A stretch of 64,000 bases of DNA from Macrocystis pyrifera (Eukaryota; Sar; Phaeophyceae; Laminariales; Laminariaceae): NCBI GenBank assembly GCA_031763025.1, contig JASSKH010000006.1:11343979-11407978 (forward strand), read 5' to 3'. Positions 21,280-32,900 of the stretch are shown piece after piece (within the stretch, counting starts at the first letter, position 1; each line of letters starts with the position of its first letter). The notes under the pieces were generated by a model that worked only from the letters and a program-made list of their open reading frames with translations, ran no database searches and had not been told where the DNA came from. A program made the position numbers and the translations under genes.

Positions 21280-24200
21280 GCATACGAAGCGATGTCGTCG
21301 AATCAACGAGGGCAGGATGCGGAGCTCGCTGCCTTGGCTGATATTTATCAGAAGGTACATAATATGGATATGCATGTATCAAACCATCAAACCGTGAAGA
21401 TTTCGAGCCCAGTGCAGGCTGTTGTGCGTGCCGGCGCATATCCCCCCGCACGTACCGCGACTCTCTCCTCTCTGCTCTTTCTTCTCTCCTTTTGTATTGA
21501 CTGTATAACACTTCGATTTATTTGTACGTGTAAGACTGAACGACTGTCGATGGCGATGTCGATGCTGGTCATGGCTTTTGGGCGAATACGCCGTTCTTGG
21601 CCGTTTAGGCCCCGTTTTTCGGTGTCAGGTATTTTATAAATTATGAAATACGCCAGCTGTGAGTATCAGTACTTACAGAGGGTGGGTCACGGGGTCCCGG
21701 GTGCCACAAACGACGAAAATTATTGTATGTACTGCTTTGTCTACTGGTACACAATATTATAAGTACTCGTACTGTAGTCGCAAACAACTACCAGACTCTA
21801 TATATAACGACAGCTTGTGTATACCATGCCTATCTTTGCCGACAGGCATCCGGATCTTGTGCAAACACAGGACGTGAGAGCATGGGAACAGCAAGCTGTG
21901 ACGTAGCCCATCTCTTGTCAATGAGTGACGACCAAAAGTTGGAGATGGGCAAGGCAGTTCTTGCAGCTGCGCTGCAAAGGGAGCTAAGTATGAGCGTCGC
22001 GGTGGCGCCAGGCAATAACTACGAAAAGTCGTTCGGCGGAACGAAACGCGATACTCAGGTGATATTCTGTTATATTTTAATTCACAAACACAGACGAGAG
22101 TACTTGGCGTACCGGGGGCGAGCTGTTTCAATTGATGAAACAGCAACGGCTGCACTCGGCCGTTGCCGATTTCTTTGTCGAAAAAAATTACAATGTAAAA
22201 CTGAGCAATTTGCGAAACTACAGACGAGCTTGAGTTATCCTCAATATCATACCTGGGAGCATCGTCTTCTTTCCCATGAAATAACATATAGTAGTACATT
22301 CACTGCATGTCCCACTCCGCCACGAGATGACATGATACGTAGAGAGCCTCCTGGTCAGCATTTCAGCACTGACTGGTCTGATGACTGGTCCTTGCTGACG
22401 CACAGATGGAAAACGAGTATGCCAGTCTGGTCAGGGGAGATCAGGGCAACGACGACTGTTCGGAAAACATTTCCCCAGTTCTGCTACCGCCCAAGTGCGA
22501 GAACGAAGAGGTGAGAGGGCTGCCTTTCGTGTCATCAGACAAAACTCCTATCCTCCTGCAGATCATTGTCCCGGCATTCGATATTACGATATCAAGTGTA
22601 CATACTGCTTGTAACAACTACTGCTGTATAGCATTTTTTCTGAGTCTCCTTCCTCAGTAGAGGCGCTCCATCCATATACCTCACCTCACCCAAAAAAAGA
22701 CATTTCGTGTCTTCAGCTTTCTGATAGGTCAATATTTTGTGATGCAATTTTTTATTGGTGATAGATACAGGCACTGTACAGGCAGTAGGAAACTCCTTTT
22801 TTGGAAGCAGGGAGTGGCCACTATGCATAGCAACTGCTCAAGAGACGACGGCAATTCCGGCCGAAGGCAATAATTGTTGTTGCAACATATTTATAGAACA
22901 ATTTTATCTACCCTGCTACGTACCTGGTATTCGATGACACCAAATAGTGTACGAGTAGACATATAGGATATCGACGGAACAGGAATCACTTACGGCCACA
23001 GAGGATCTTATCCACCCCCCTCCCTCAGGTTTCCGGGTGATCTCAATCTCTATTCTTATTTATCAGAATAGAGATCGGCGCCGCTTTTCTGACATGCGTC
23101 GTTTGCACCTTCGGGGGGTCGTACCTGCCAGAGAGCGGATGTGAACCAAGGGAGTTTCATCATGCACAGCTGCTTGTGATTATGTTCCGATTGACCTTTA
23201 TCAGGTTCTCAACCGAGGCGTACAGCTCGACTTAGAGGTGCTGCAGCGGGAAAAAATGGTCGATCCGTGGGGTGCATTAAATAAGAGAAAATACCCCCAA
23301 CTGAACGTTTGCGTTTCACTTGTGGGCAGCTAGCAGTTCCTCACAAGAAGCTACAGCCCGCGAAGTTGAGAGACGTTCCTGATGGGGTGTGTGAGGGCGT
23401 CGGGTGCGCCAGGCAGCAGTCGTAGGCGGCCAGAAACGACTCACGAGGTGGTTTCGTGTACTCGAAGTTGCGAGCCAGCAGCACAAAAAACTCCGAAAAT
23501 CACTGAAAATATGTCATAATAGTTCACGCGCGGAAGCCTACAGCAGTTGTACGATGGCTGCATCACCGATGAAAAATCGACCTTCACGAAAATATTGCTG
23601 TTCTCCAAGAGGACGTTTTTCACCATTCTTGCTAGGTAGTCGAAGATGCTGCCGAAGAGAAAGATACTTTCCCATGAGAGGTATTAAGTAGTTGGGCCCC
23701 AAGAAGAGCAAAAAAGGAAAAGAGGGCCCTGGGTTCTTGCTTATTTTGCATCCGTTTTTCTGACTTCGAAATACGGATCTTGGTTGCAAATCCCTTCCTC
23801 TATATCCAACTCGTACTTATACAATGCCGAAACGCCTACGCGCGCCTACTCGATACCATATTCCCGAATGATCTCCGCCCCCTTACGGTGAGAGTAAGCA
23901 CTCCTGTCTGTCCACATTACCAGATACCATGTTACCGAATAATTGGATTAAAAAAACTGAGGTAAATGCACACCCATATCTGTCCGTTCGTATGAACAAA
24001 TGAAGGCTTCAAATCTTCTTCGTGAAGGTCTCGTAGTTTCGGGCCGCAACCTACATTATGTATTGTGTACCTTCTGATACGTAATGGTAGGAGTTGGCGC
24101 GGCTACGATCGGCGGGGAAGTGGTTTAGGTATTTGGGAGCAAAAGGCTGCTACTTGTGGATCCATTCGCTGACGAAGGAAGTAACAGCGCTTCGGCCACA

Positions 24201-27200
24201 AGGCGACATCGAAGAGCAGGGTATTGCCGAAGACGGGCAGAAAGAAGACGTTTGTGGTGAGAGCGTGACACTGCTGCTGGTGTATATCGAGATGTTGGTG
24301 TATATCCAGATGAGAGAGCCGTGACATGAACCAACTGTGGGTTGGTTGATATTTGAACCGCTTTTTTTTTTGTTTTTTTTTTTTGTTCCAGCTCAGGTCG
24401 CCCCAATGGTCTATTAAGAATGGTCACTCGAATGCTACTATTAATAATAAGGTTGATACGTGAGTCCAAATCTCACCGTAGTGAGATTTTGGCTTTATTC
24501 GCCAAAACAAAACTAATCATAGGTAGGCATAATTCGACGCGAGTCGACGAGGGAAGTAAGGGCTAAAGTCTTCTCGCGATAAAGAAGTAAGGCATGAACC
24601 ATAGTGGGAAGGAGAGAGAAAATAAGGGCGAAAATAATCAATGAGATGAAAAATTAAATAAAGGTTAAGTCGCCGGAGGTTTTACCCCCAACGACCTTCT
24701 GGACTACCTCGTATGGCAGTGTGATAGCCGCAATCACAGATATCGTCCCTTTATCCCTCCAGGTAGGCACCTTCATGTATCTACAGTACGGTAACAGCTG
24801 AATGTACCAGCTGTTATAATATGATTAATACGGAGACGGTGGGTGATAATATCATGCTCGCAGCCCGCAATCGGGCACCGTTGACCATTCGTGAGCCGCA
24901 TCCCACGGCGTCAACTTGAAAATAAACCCGAATTTTCTTACTCTACTTCGTGAGCATATCCAGGCAGGCTGACAACGTTGTATTTGATCGGAAAACATGC
25001 ATGCGACACGCAGCAGCGATTTGGACTTCCGGGCGTGCTTATTTGTGGAAGCACGCAATACTGCCTGCGCATGTACTGACATCGCCGATAATATCTGTAT
25101 CACGTAACTATCAACCGGTGGTACAGAGAACGGTACGATGAGTTGTGATGTCTGTTGACTCCGATTCACTGTCCAACCTTATGACAGACGGATATCCTAC
25201 GTACCCGTTGTCGGGACTGATGGACGCCATCACGGCTGTCATCGAGGATGGCAACAAGACCCCACTGCTCATCGACAATTCAGAAGAAGAAAACGTGACG
25301 ACATTCCTTTCCTACAAGGTAACGACTTTGATGCCGGAGTATGATACGTACTGGTGCATAACAGCAGCGTGAGTGAGCTTGGAAGGTTGATTGGCGGCCG
25401 GGATTAAAGTATTCAAGCATTGAAAGAGTGAGGTGTGGACAGTCGATGTGTTCAGATACTAGGAACATACCTTCGCATTTGCTACTCTCACTGCGCTTAT
25501 ATGTTTGAGGACTTCGGGTTACGAGAGTAAAAAAAAGACAAGAGGATACATATGACAACAACGTATTGCCGCTTCCCTACTCTATCGCATTACCGGCAGG
25601 CTGTGCTGGTGGATGTTTCTATCCTGTCAGTGGGGTACCAGAAATCGGGGACTAAGGTGTGGCTTAGCTTAACATCACTGCTCCATCCATTCTAAATTTC
25701 GCTTTCAGGCACCACCTAGGGCCGTTACTATCGAAGAGTGTTTTCTCCTAAATTTCCTTATTTTCCTGATTCTTGTTTGTGTTCCCGATGCTCCTGATTT
25801 GTTTCCCCAAACGAGGAGCGCTAAGCGTTCCTGAATTTTGCCCTCCGTTAAATTTCCTGATTTAGGAAATATTTCCTCCTTTTCCTCTCTTGTTTGTAAA
25901 AAAAAAAGATGAAAATCAGGGGGAAAGTTATTCGGTATTAACGGCCCTTAGCCGTCAGGGTACATTTGCAAAGAGCACTATTAATACTACTATAGCCCTT
26001 GCACGATACCAGTACTTGATACTGCTGACACATTGGCCATTCAATACCTCGAAAACGTTAATCTGGAAAGTTGGGGCGGAGTTGCTCGCATACCTGTACA
26101 AATAAACCCTCCCTGCGAATGCGTCAAACCTTGTCGCTGTATATTCGCAACCGAAAACCCGACAGGCACCACAACACTTTGGATATGAAACACGAGCCAC
26201 CCATTGATATTCTCTATAGGCAATTCGATGTCAGTCGACGAGGGAAGACAGGGTCGAAGTCTTATCGCGATAAAAATGTCACTGAAGGCAAGGACTGTAA
26301 TGGGGAGGAGGAGGGAGAAAAGCCTGCTTTGTGACCCCGGATCTGAGCTACGCTATTAGCAGGAAGGATAGAGAACAGACGGGCGAATACAACGAATGGG
26401 ATGGAAAAAAGAAGAGAAAAAAGGCCCATCCTGTCATCTCAAGATATGCACCGGGTGTTATTGCTGTATACTGCAGGTGTCCGATCTCATGGAGACTGTG
26501 CGAATAAAAGCAGTAGCTGCCATGAAAGCGGGGTCAATGTTGGTGCTGCGACTAGGTGAGTGGGCACGGGAGGGAAAGACAGTCAGACGGTAGGTTGCCA
26601 GCACCCATTCCGACTCGACCTGAATCTGCGGACACTTTTTAACGAGACGAGAGGCAAACAAACTACTCTTATCATGTTATGAGAGAAACAACTACATATA
26701 CTACGCGAGCATCAAATACTCGACTATTTTGAGTGCAGAAGGCATCTTTACGATCTACCACCTCAGAACGCTTCTTTCGTCGACAACAACAAGCAGATTG
26801 TGCAATTTAACGTATCTATAAATATTATACTATTAATTGCAGTGATGGGAGAGGGTTCTTGTTTGTACTGGCTGGTGGTGCTGTCTGATGAGAGTAGGAC
26901 ACGCACAATCCTCATACCATGGTAGACGCCGCTAACAATACGAGACGGTTCAGAATCCACAGAGCTGTTTATGCAAGGACTCGCGCGACCCACGTATCCA
27001 CGAGCTTGAAACCATTCACCAGTTTGCTAGACTCACAGCTGGCTGATGTTGAACTTGAGTCTTTCAAGTAAGCCAGCGAAGTTGAAGTTAGTCAAGTCCG
27101 TCCGAAAACTGCAAAGCACTTGAGTAAGAGGTACCAGTTACCTATTATTCCATCAACGTTTCCTACGTAGGGTTGTACTTCATGCGAGCTGTCGTGTCCC

Positions 27201-28157
27201 TGGCTGGTACTCCAAAGCACTCTCCATTGCTACTGCTACTACTGCTGTGCATTTTTTTGTGTTTGTCTTGGTGCGAAGAGCAGGGCACCTCACATCGGAG
27301 CACGCCAATTTCAAGAAGAAACTATGCGTTCGGAATATCTTCCCCGCCGACATCTTTCAGGTACAACGACGAATCAAGCGCCCACCACGGGTAGGCCTTA
27401 TCTGCGGAGGGTGGGGGAGGGGAAGTTTGCAAGCGCGCCGAACTAAACCACGTCCGAACAAAAAGACGCCGAGTGCACACGTTTTCATTATTGATAACGT
27501 AGTGTCCGTTTTATGCTCACACCTCCCGTCGCTTTCCTTCCTTGCTGCCGCATCTTCCCAAATTCAGGAAGGAGGCAAGAAGATGTTCACGCCTCCGCGC
27601 AAACCCCGCTGCAACCTCATGTTTCGGGACGATGACATGGAGCAGGGCCAGTGTCTGGTGAAATCAGAAGGGTTCCGCTTTTGCGTGATAACTTCGCTCT
27701 CGCCGAAGGAGGTGGTCTTAAAGCTGGGAGATACGCTGCCACTAGGTTACATGACGCCGATTGTTATCGTATCGTGAGTCGTGGAAGATGTGCGGATTGC
27801 GACAACCATCTGAACAAAGCACACGATGATTGGTCGTATTATTATTTCAAAGGTCGAGAAGCCAATCGATCGTTTTTAGTTTTGGAAGCACAGTTTTAGA
27901 GCTTTCTAACTTCCCGCCCCGACAGCAATCAAATGAACACCCACGACATCGCTGTACTAAATATTCGTTGCATCTATTTTTTTTCACCTGATGGTGTCCT
28001 CACATCAGCTCACTTCCTTGAAAATCCTGCCTGTGGTCACAAAACAAGCTCTGTAACAAAATCCATCCCCATGGGAGAAAACAAACGAGTATCAAATAGT
28101 GCGCACGGCAGCAGTATCATAATAGTCCACAAGGAAAACGGTCCTAACGAACTGTAG
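21280..28157 (+). CDS. Large multi-exon gene of unknown function, WW-like motif
   Basis: Exons found by frame and splice signals: 21280-21354, 21846-22058, 22406-22510, 23205-23271, about 24094-24256, 25143-25318, 26477-26555, 27284-27360, 27568-27773 and 27926-28157 (stop). Phases agree from 24256 to 25143 and from 26477 through to the stop; the junction between 23271 and 24094 is unresolved, and an exon may be missing between 25318 and 26477. Seen in the protein: KWFRYLGAKGCYLWIHSLTK resembles a WW-type module; then TPLLIDNSEEENVTTFLSYK, AMKAGSMLVLRLG, FPADIFQEGGKK and FRFCVITSLSPKEV. This order of short hydrophobic strands loosely recalls dynein AAA-type modules, but I could not confirm a family. 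Starts upstream of 21280; the region shares a divergent upstream side with the NMNAT-like gene. Confidence 0.5.
23268..23845 (-). repeat. Dispersed repeat, copy 2 (inverted relative to 5079-5647)
   Basis: Reverse-complement match to 5079-5647 from the GGGGTGCA end (23270) through GGTGGTTTCGTGTACTCGAA, AATATTGCTGTTCTCC and AATACGGATCTTGGTTGC to GCCGAAACGCCTACG. Lies in an intron of the gene at 21280-28157, with its edge touching the proposed donor of the exon that ends at 23271. Confidence 0.7.
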
Positions 28158-29094
28158 TATTTTACTTTTACTTTCCAGCCCACTCGTAGGAGGTTTTACC
28201 CTCGACGATCTTCTGGACAAGCCGTGGTCACAGGTGTCGTCCCTTCTCCCCCCCGGTACGTGCCTTTATTTTTTGTCGCGCATAGGGTTCAGCATTCCCA
28301 CTGCTCGTCGATTTTTATCGAATGTAGCCAACTCACGCTTTCGCGCTTTCCGCTTATCAATTTTTTAAGCAAGAAAAAGTCCCTATGAGCATGCACTCGG
28401 TGAGACTTGAACCCACGAAAATGATCTTGACAGGCACGCGAACCACCTACCAAGCCACCGGGGACGCCGTGTACGTATTGTACACTCGAAAAAAATAAGA
28501 GGGCAAATAAAAAAAAAAAAACACGAAGAGGGAAAATATATAAGAAATAAAGGAAAAAGTAGAGGAAGAAAAGCGAAGCAAGCATGCGCTCACGGCGCGG
28601 GCCGGGTCGCGAGGACAAGGTTGCCCTGTGCTGGTACGATCGATCAATCCTCCTATGATACGTCAAGCTGATGAACCAACATAAGGGCGTCACAAAAAGA
28701 CCAGATGGAAGGCAACAAGGAAGGACTAGGGTAGAGACAAAGAGCTAACAACAAACAAAAAACGAGCAGATCTATGCCAGTGGTGGGTGGGTCGAGGACG
28801 ACACAACCGACCCAACGAGGACGGAGACAGACGGACCAAGGGGGGGCTGAAAACAAAATCGGAAAAAAGGAGAAGTAGCAAAGGATTACCCAAATACAAC
28901 AGTGAGGTGATGCAACTGACCCAGAATGGCACACGGGGGGAGGGGGAGGGGGTATCATCGACTTGGCAGGGAATAGGGGCATCACAACAAACGAAAAACA
29001 AGAAAAAACAACTAAAACTATGTACACGCGTAATCGAAACAAGAGTATAATTCAGACATTAACTCCCGGACAAGCAGACGCTACTCTAATACCA
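28158..29094. other. Intergenic; one tRNA-like element, otherwise nothing recognised
   Basis: A-rich to T-rich low-complexity patches and short frames only. The tRNA-like element at 28392-28464 is listed separately. Confidence 0.4.
28392..28464 (-). pseudogene. tRNA-like sequence or SINE head
   Basis: On the minus strand TGGCTTGGTAGG fits a Pol III A box and GGTTCAAGTCT a B box, about 45 bases apart. GTGGG-TTCAAGT-CTCAC makes a good T-arm. The anticodon stem pairs poorly and the acceptor ends do not match, so an intact tRNA is unlikely. A diverged tRNA gene or tRNA-derived SINE promoter is the best reading. Confidence 0.4.
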
Positions 29095-29181
29095 CGCAGG
29101 TGAGGCAGAATCGAACTGCTGCGACGCTAATCGCCTACGGATTTGAAGTCCGCACCCCGCACCAGCGAGGATCACCCCTGC
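29095..29181 (-). tRNA. tRNA-Sec (anticodon UCA), copy 1
   Basis: 87 nt, read on the minus strand. It folds in the eukaryotic 9/4 form: 9-bp acceptor with an internal U:U mismatch and discriminator G, 6-bp D stem (CCUCGC/GCGGGG) with a UGGU loop, anticodon loop CUUCAAA, long variable arm GCGAU-UAGC-GUCGC, and 4-bp T stem (GCAG/CUGC) with loop UUCGAUU. Every one of these features matches selenocysteine tRNA and no other tRNA. The tRNA carries Ser, later converted to Sec, and reads UGA at SECIS-bearing mRNAs. T-runs downstream on the minus strand could end Pol III transcription. Flank on the 3' side differs from copies 2-8. Confidence 0.95.
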
Positions 29182-29543
29182 CACGACGATTGCTCGCCTT
29201 GAAAAGAGAAAAAACATACCAGGTACCAGTATTTTATATAGGCCCACGAAGAAGAAAGAGCCTATAAATAGTAAGAACACTAGGCTCGCTTTCTTAGGGG
29301 CGCCGAGAACAGCTTTGAGAAAATGTGCTCAGCGGCGAGCGCTACGCTAAATCCTACAGAATAGTCTATGCTCAAGGTTAAACAAGGATGGCTTCACGAC
29401 AAGACTCTCAAGGCTTGCTCAGATCACGTGTTTCTTCTTAGCGGACCTGTACTGGAATCGAGTAAACCGTTCGACGCGCGCTCGCGCAAAAACAAAAAAG
29501 GTTCGCCCTAAAACCATAATTTTATCAAGCTGCGCTAATACGA

Positions 29544-29630
29544 CGCAGGTGAGGCAGAATCGAACTGCTGCGACGCTAATCGCCTACGGATTTGAAGTCC
29601 GCACCCCGCACCAGCGAGGATCACCCCTGC
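29544..29630 (-). tRNA. tRNA-Sec (UCA), copy 2
   Basis: Identical over all 87 nt to copy 1. On the minus strand TTTT lies about 30 nt downstream (in GGTTTTAGGG), followed by a TTTTTT run; either could terminate Pol III. First of the near-identical 468-bp units. Confidence 0.95.
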
Positions 29631-30011
29631 CACGACGATTGCTCGCCTTGAAAAGAGAAAAAACATACCAGTATTCAAAGAAAAAAAACATACCAGTATT
29701 CAAGTATAGGCCCACGAATGAGAAAGAGCCTATAAATAGTAAGAACACTAGGCTCGCTTTCTTAGGGGCGCCGAGAACAGCTTTGAGAAAATGTGCTCAG
29801 CGGCGAGTGCTACGCTAAATCCTACAGAATAGTCTATGCTCAAGGTTAAACAAGGATGGCTTCACGACAAGACTCTCAAGGCTTGCTCAGATCACGTGTT
29901 TCTTCTTAGCGGACCTGTACTGGAATCGAGTAAACCGTTCGACGCGCGCTTGCGCAAAAACAAAAAAGGTTCGCCCTAAAACCATAATTTTATCAAGCTG
30001 CGCTAATACGA

Positions 30012-30098
30012 CGCAGGTGAGGCAGAATCGAACTGCTGCGACGCTAATCGCCTACGGATTTGAAGTCCGCACCCCGCACCAGCGAGGATCACCCCTGC
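30012..30098 (-). tRNA. tRNA-Sec (UCA), copy 3
   Basis: Identical 87-nt gene. Spacer differs from copy 2 by isolated substitutions (for example CATGAATGAG for CACGAATGAG). Confidence 0.95.
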
Positions 30099-30479
30099 CA
30101 CGACGATTGCTCGCCTTGAAAAGAGAAAAAACATACCAGTATTCAAAGAAAAAAAACATACCAGTATTCAAGTATAGGCCCATGAATGAGAAAGAGCCTA
30201 TAAATAGTAAGAACACTAGGCTCGCTTTCTTAGGGGCGCCGAGAACAGCTGTGAGAAAATGTGCTCAGCGGCGAGCGCTACGCTAAATCCTACAGAATAG
30301 TCTATGCTCAAGGTTAAACAAGGATGGCTTCACGACAAGACTCTCAAGGCTTGCTCAGATCACGTGTTTCTTCTTAGCGGACCTGTACTGGAATCGAGTA
30401 AACCGTTCGACGCGCGCTCGCGCAAAAACAAAAAAAGTTCGCCCTAAAACCATAATTTTATCAAGCTGCGCTAATACGA

Positions 30480-30566
30480 CGCAGGTGAGGCAGAATCGAA
30501 CTGCTGCGACGCTAATCGCCTACGGATTTGAAGTCCGCACCCCGCACCAGCGAGGATCACCCCTGC
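30480..30566 (-). tRNA. tRNA-Sec (UCA), copy 4
   Basis: Identical 87-nt gene. Its spacer on the plus-strand side has AGAACGCTAGG in place of AGAACACTAGG. Confidence 0.95.
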
Positions 30567-30947
30567 CACGACGATTGCTCGCCTTGAAAAGAGAAAAAAC
30601 ATACCAGTATTCAAAGAAAAAAAACATACCAGTATTCAAGTATAGGCCCACGAATGAGAAAGAGCCTATAAATAGTAAGAACGCTAGGCTCGCTTTCTTA
30701 GGGGCGCCGAGAACAGCTTTGAGAAAATGTGCTCAGCGGCGAGCCCTACGCTAAATCCTACAGAATAGTCTATGCTCAAGGTTAAACAAGGATGGCTTCA
30801 CGACAAGACTCTCAAGGCTTGCTCAGATCACGTGTTTCATCTTAGCGGACCTGTACTGGAATCGAGTAAACCGTTCGACGCGCGCTCGCGCAAAAACAAA
30901 AAAGGTTCGCCCTAAAACCATAATTTTATCAAGCTACGCTAATACGA

Positions 30948-31034
30948 CGCAGGTGAGGCAGAATCGAACTGCTGCGACGCTAATCGCCTACGGATTTGAA
31001 GTCCGCACCCCGCACCAGCGAGGATCACCCCTGC
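30948..31034 (-). tRNA. tRNA-Sec (UCA), copy 5
   Basis: Identical 87-nt gene. The 3' flank (minus strand) shares an AGCTACGCTAAT variant with copy 6. Confidence 0.95.
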
Positions 31035-31415
31035 CACGACGATTGCTCGCCTTGAAAAGAGAAAAAACATACCAGTATTCAAAGAAAAAAAACATACCAG
31101 TATTCAAGTATAGGCCCATGAATGAGAAAGAGCCTATAAATAGTAAGAACACTAGGCTCGCTTTCTTAGGGGCGCCGAGAACAGCTTTGAGAAAATGTGC
31201 TCAGCGGCGAGCGCTACGCTAAATCCTACAGAATAGTCTATGCTCAAGGTTAAACAAGGATGGCTTCACGACAAGACTCTCAAGGCTTGCTCAGATCACG
31301 TGTTTCTTCTTAGCGGACCTGTACTGGAATCGAGTAAACCGTTCGACGCGCGCTCGCGCAAAAACAAAAAAGGTTCGCCCTAAAACCATAATTTTATCAA
31401 GCTACGCTAATACGA

Positions 31416-31502
31416 CGCAGGTGAGGCAGAATCGAACTGCTGCGACGCTAATCGCCTACGGATTTGAAGTCCGCACCCCGCACCAGCGAGGATCACCCCT
31501 GC
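31416..31502 (-). tRNA. tRNA-Sec (UCA), copy 6
   Basis: Identical 87-nt gene. One extra A in the following spacer (near 31690) makes the next period 469. Confidence 0.95.
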
Positions 31503-31884
31503 CACGACGATTGCTCGCCTTGAAAAGAGAAAAAACATACCAGTATTCAAAGAAAAAAAACATACCAGTATTCAAGTATAGGCCCATGAATGAGAAAGAG
31601 CCTATAAATAGTAAGAACACTAGGCTCGCTTTCTTAGGGGCGCCGAGAACAGCTTTGAGAAAATGTGCTCAGCGGCGAGCGCTACGCTAAAATCCTACAG
31701 AATAGTCTATGCTCAAGGTTAAACAAGGATGGCTTCACGACAAGACTCTCAAGGCTTGCTCAGATCACGTGTTTCTTCTTAGCGGACCTGTACTGGAATC
31801 GAGTAAACCGTTCGACGCGCGCTCGCGCAAAAACAAAAAAGGTTCGCCCTAAAACCATAATTTTATCAAGCTGCGCTAATACGA

Positions 31885-31971
31885 CGCAGGTGAGGCAGAA
31901 TCGAACTGCTGCGACGCTAATCGCCTACGGATTTGAAGTCCGCACCCCGCACCAGCGAGGATCACCCCTGC
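31885..31971 (-). tRNA. tRNA-Sec (UCA), copy 7
   Basis: Identical 87-nt gene with a spacer of the copy-1 type on its 5' side and many substitutions further out (CCAATAGATAG, TTCGCGAAAATTTGC). Confidence 0.95.
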
Positions 31972-32343
31972 CACGACGATTGCTCGCCTTGAAAAGAGAA
32001 AAAACATACCAGGTACCAGTATTTTAGTATAGGCCCACGACCACGAATGTAAAGAGCCAATAGATAGTAAGAACACTAGGCTCGCTTTCTTACGGACGCC
32101 GAGAACAGCATTCGCGAAAATTTGCTCAGCGGCGAGCCCTACGCTAAATCCTACATAATAGTATATGCTCAAGGTTAAACAAGGATGGCTTCACGACAAG
32201 ACTCTCAAGGCTTGCTCAGATTACGTGTTTCTTGGCGGGCCTGTACTGGAATCAAGTAAACCCTTCGACGGCCGCTCGCGCAAAAAAAAAAAAAAGGTTC
32301 GCCCTAAAACCATGATGTTCTCAAGCTATATCCGCTAATACGA

Positions 32344-32430
32344 CGCAGGTGAGGCAGAATCGAACTGCTGCGACGCTAATCGCCTACGGATTTGAAGTCC
32401 GCACCCCGCACCAGCGAGGATCACCCCTGC
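32344..32430 (-). tRNA. tRNA-Sec (UCA), copy 8
   Basis: Identical 87-nt gene. Its 5' leader has one change (ATTACTCGCC for ATTGCTCGCC), after which the spacer becomes unrelated to the other units. Confidence 0.95.
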
Positions 32431-32670
32431 CACGACGATTACTCGCCTTGAAAAGAGAAAACAACTATAAAAAATATCATACCCTGGTACACTACAGCAG
32501 TATAAAGTTGCTTCAACAGAAAGCACTCGATTCGTCCGCATGGCGATAGAGCAGTGCAGAGGCGTTGTATGAGGACCCTCGAGCTATCCACTTCGGTACT
32601 TGTTTTCAATCACCCAGGGACAATTGCGCAACGTGCCACACCATACAGCAGCACTACTGTACGTACCTGA

Positions 32671-32733
32671 TACCAATCTGGATTAGGTATACCAATCTAG
32701 ACTAGGTAGACCAATCTGGACTAGGTATACACT
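32671..32733 (+). repeat. Short tandem repeat between tRNA-Sec copies 8 and 9
   Basis: Three units of about 21 bases, ACCAATCTGGATTAGGTAT and variants. Confidence 0.7.
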
Positions 32734-32900
32734 GGTGCAAGCAAGGGCCTCTGGGGCCTCGTGCGTGTGACGTTTGGTCATGTCTGACCGATTATCGCGC
32801 ATTTGCCTTCCGGCAATCCCTATTTCACGATTTGTTTATACCCCTTCTACTGCTGTAGTACGCACATAAAACCCCGGAGAGGTGGAGAGCTACTCTACAA

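Noticed and set aside
28289-29042. Hydrophobic minus-strand frames (FFLYFFLYFLYIF type)
   Set aside because: Composition follows A/T homopolymer-rich DNA; no motif or splice structure.
29549-31690. Five nearly identical 89-codon plus-strand frames
   Set aside because: They run antisense through the tRNA-Sec genes and repeat only because the 468-bp unit repeats; no homology to a protein family.
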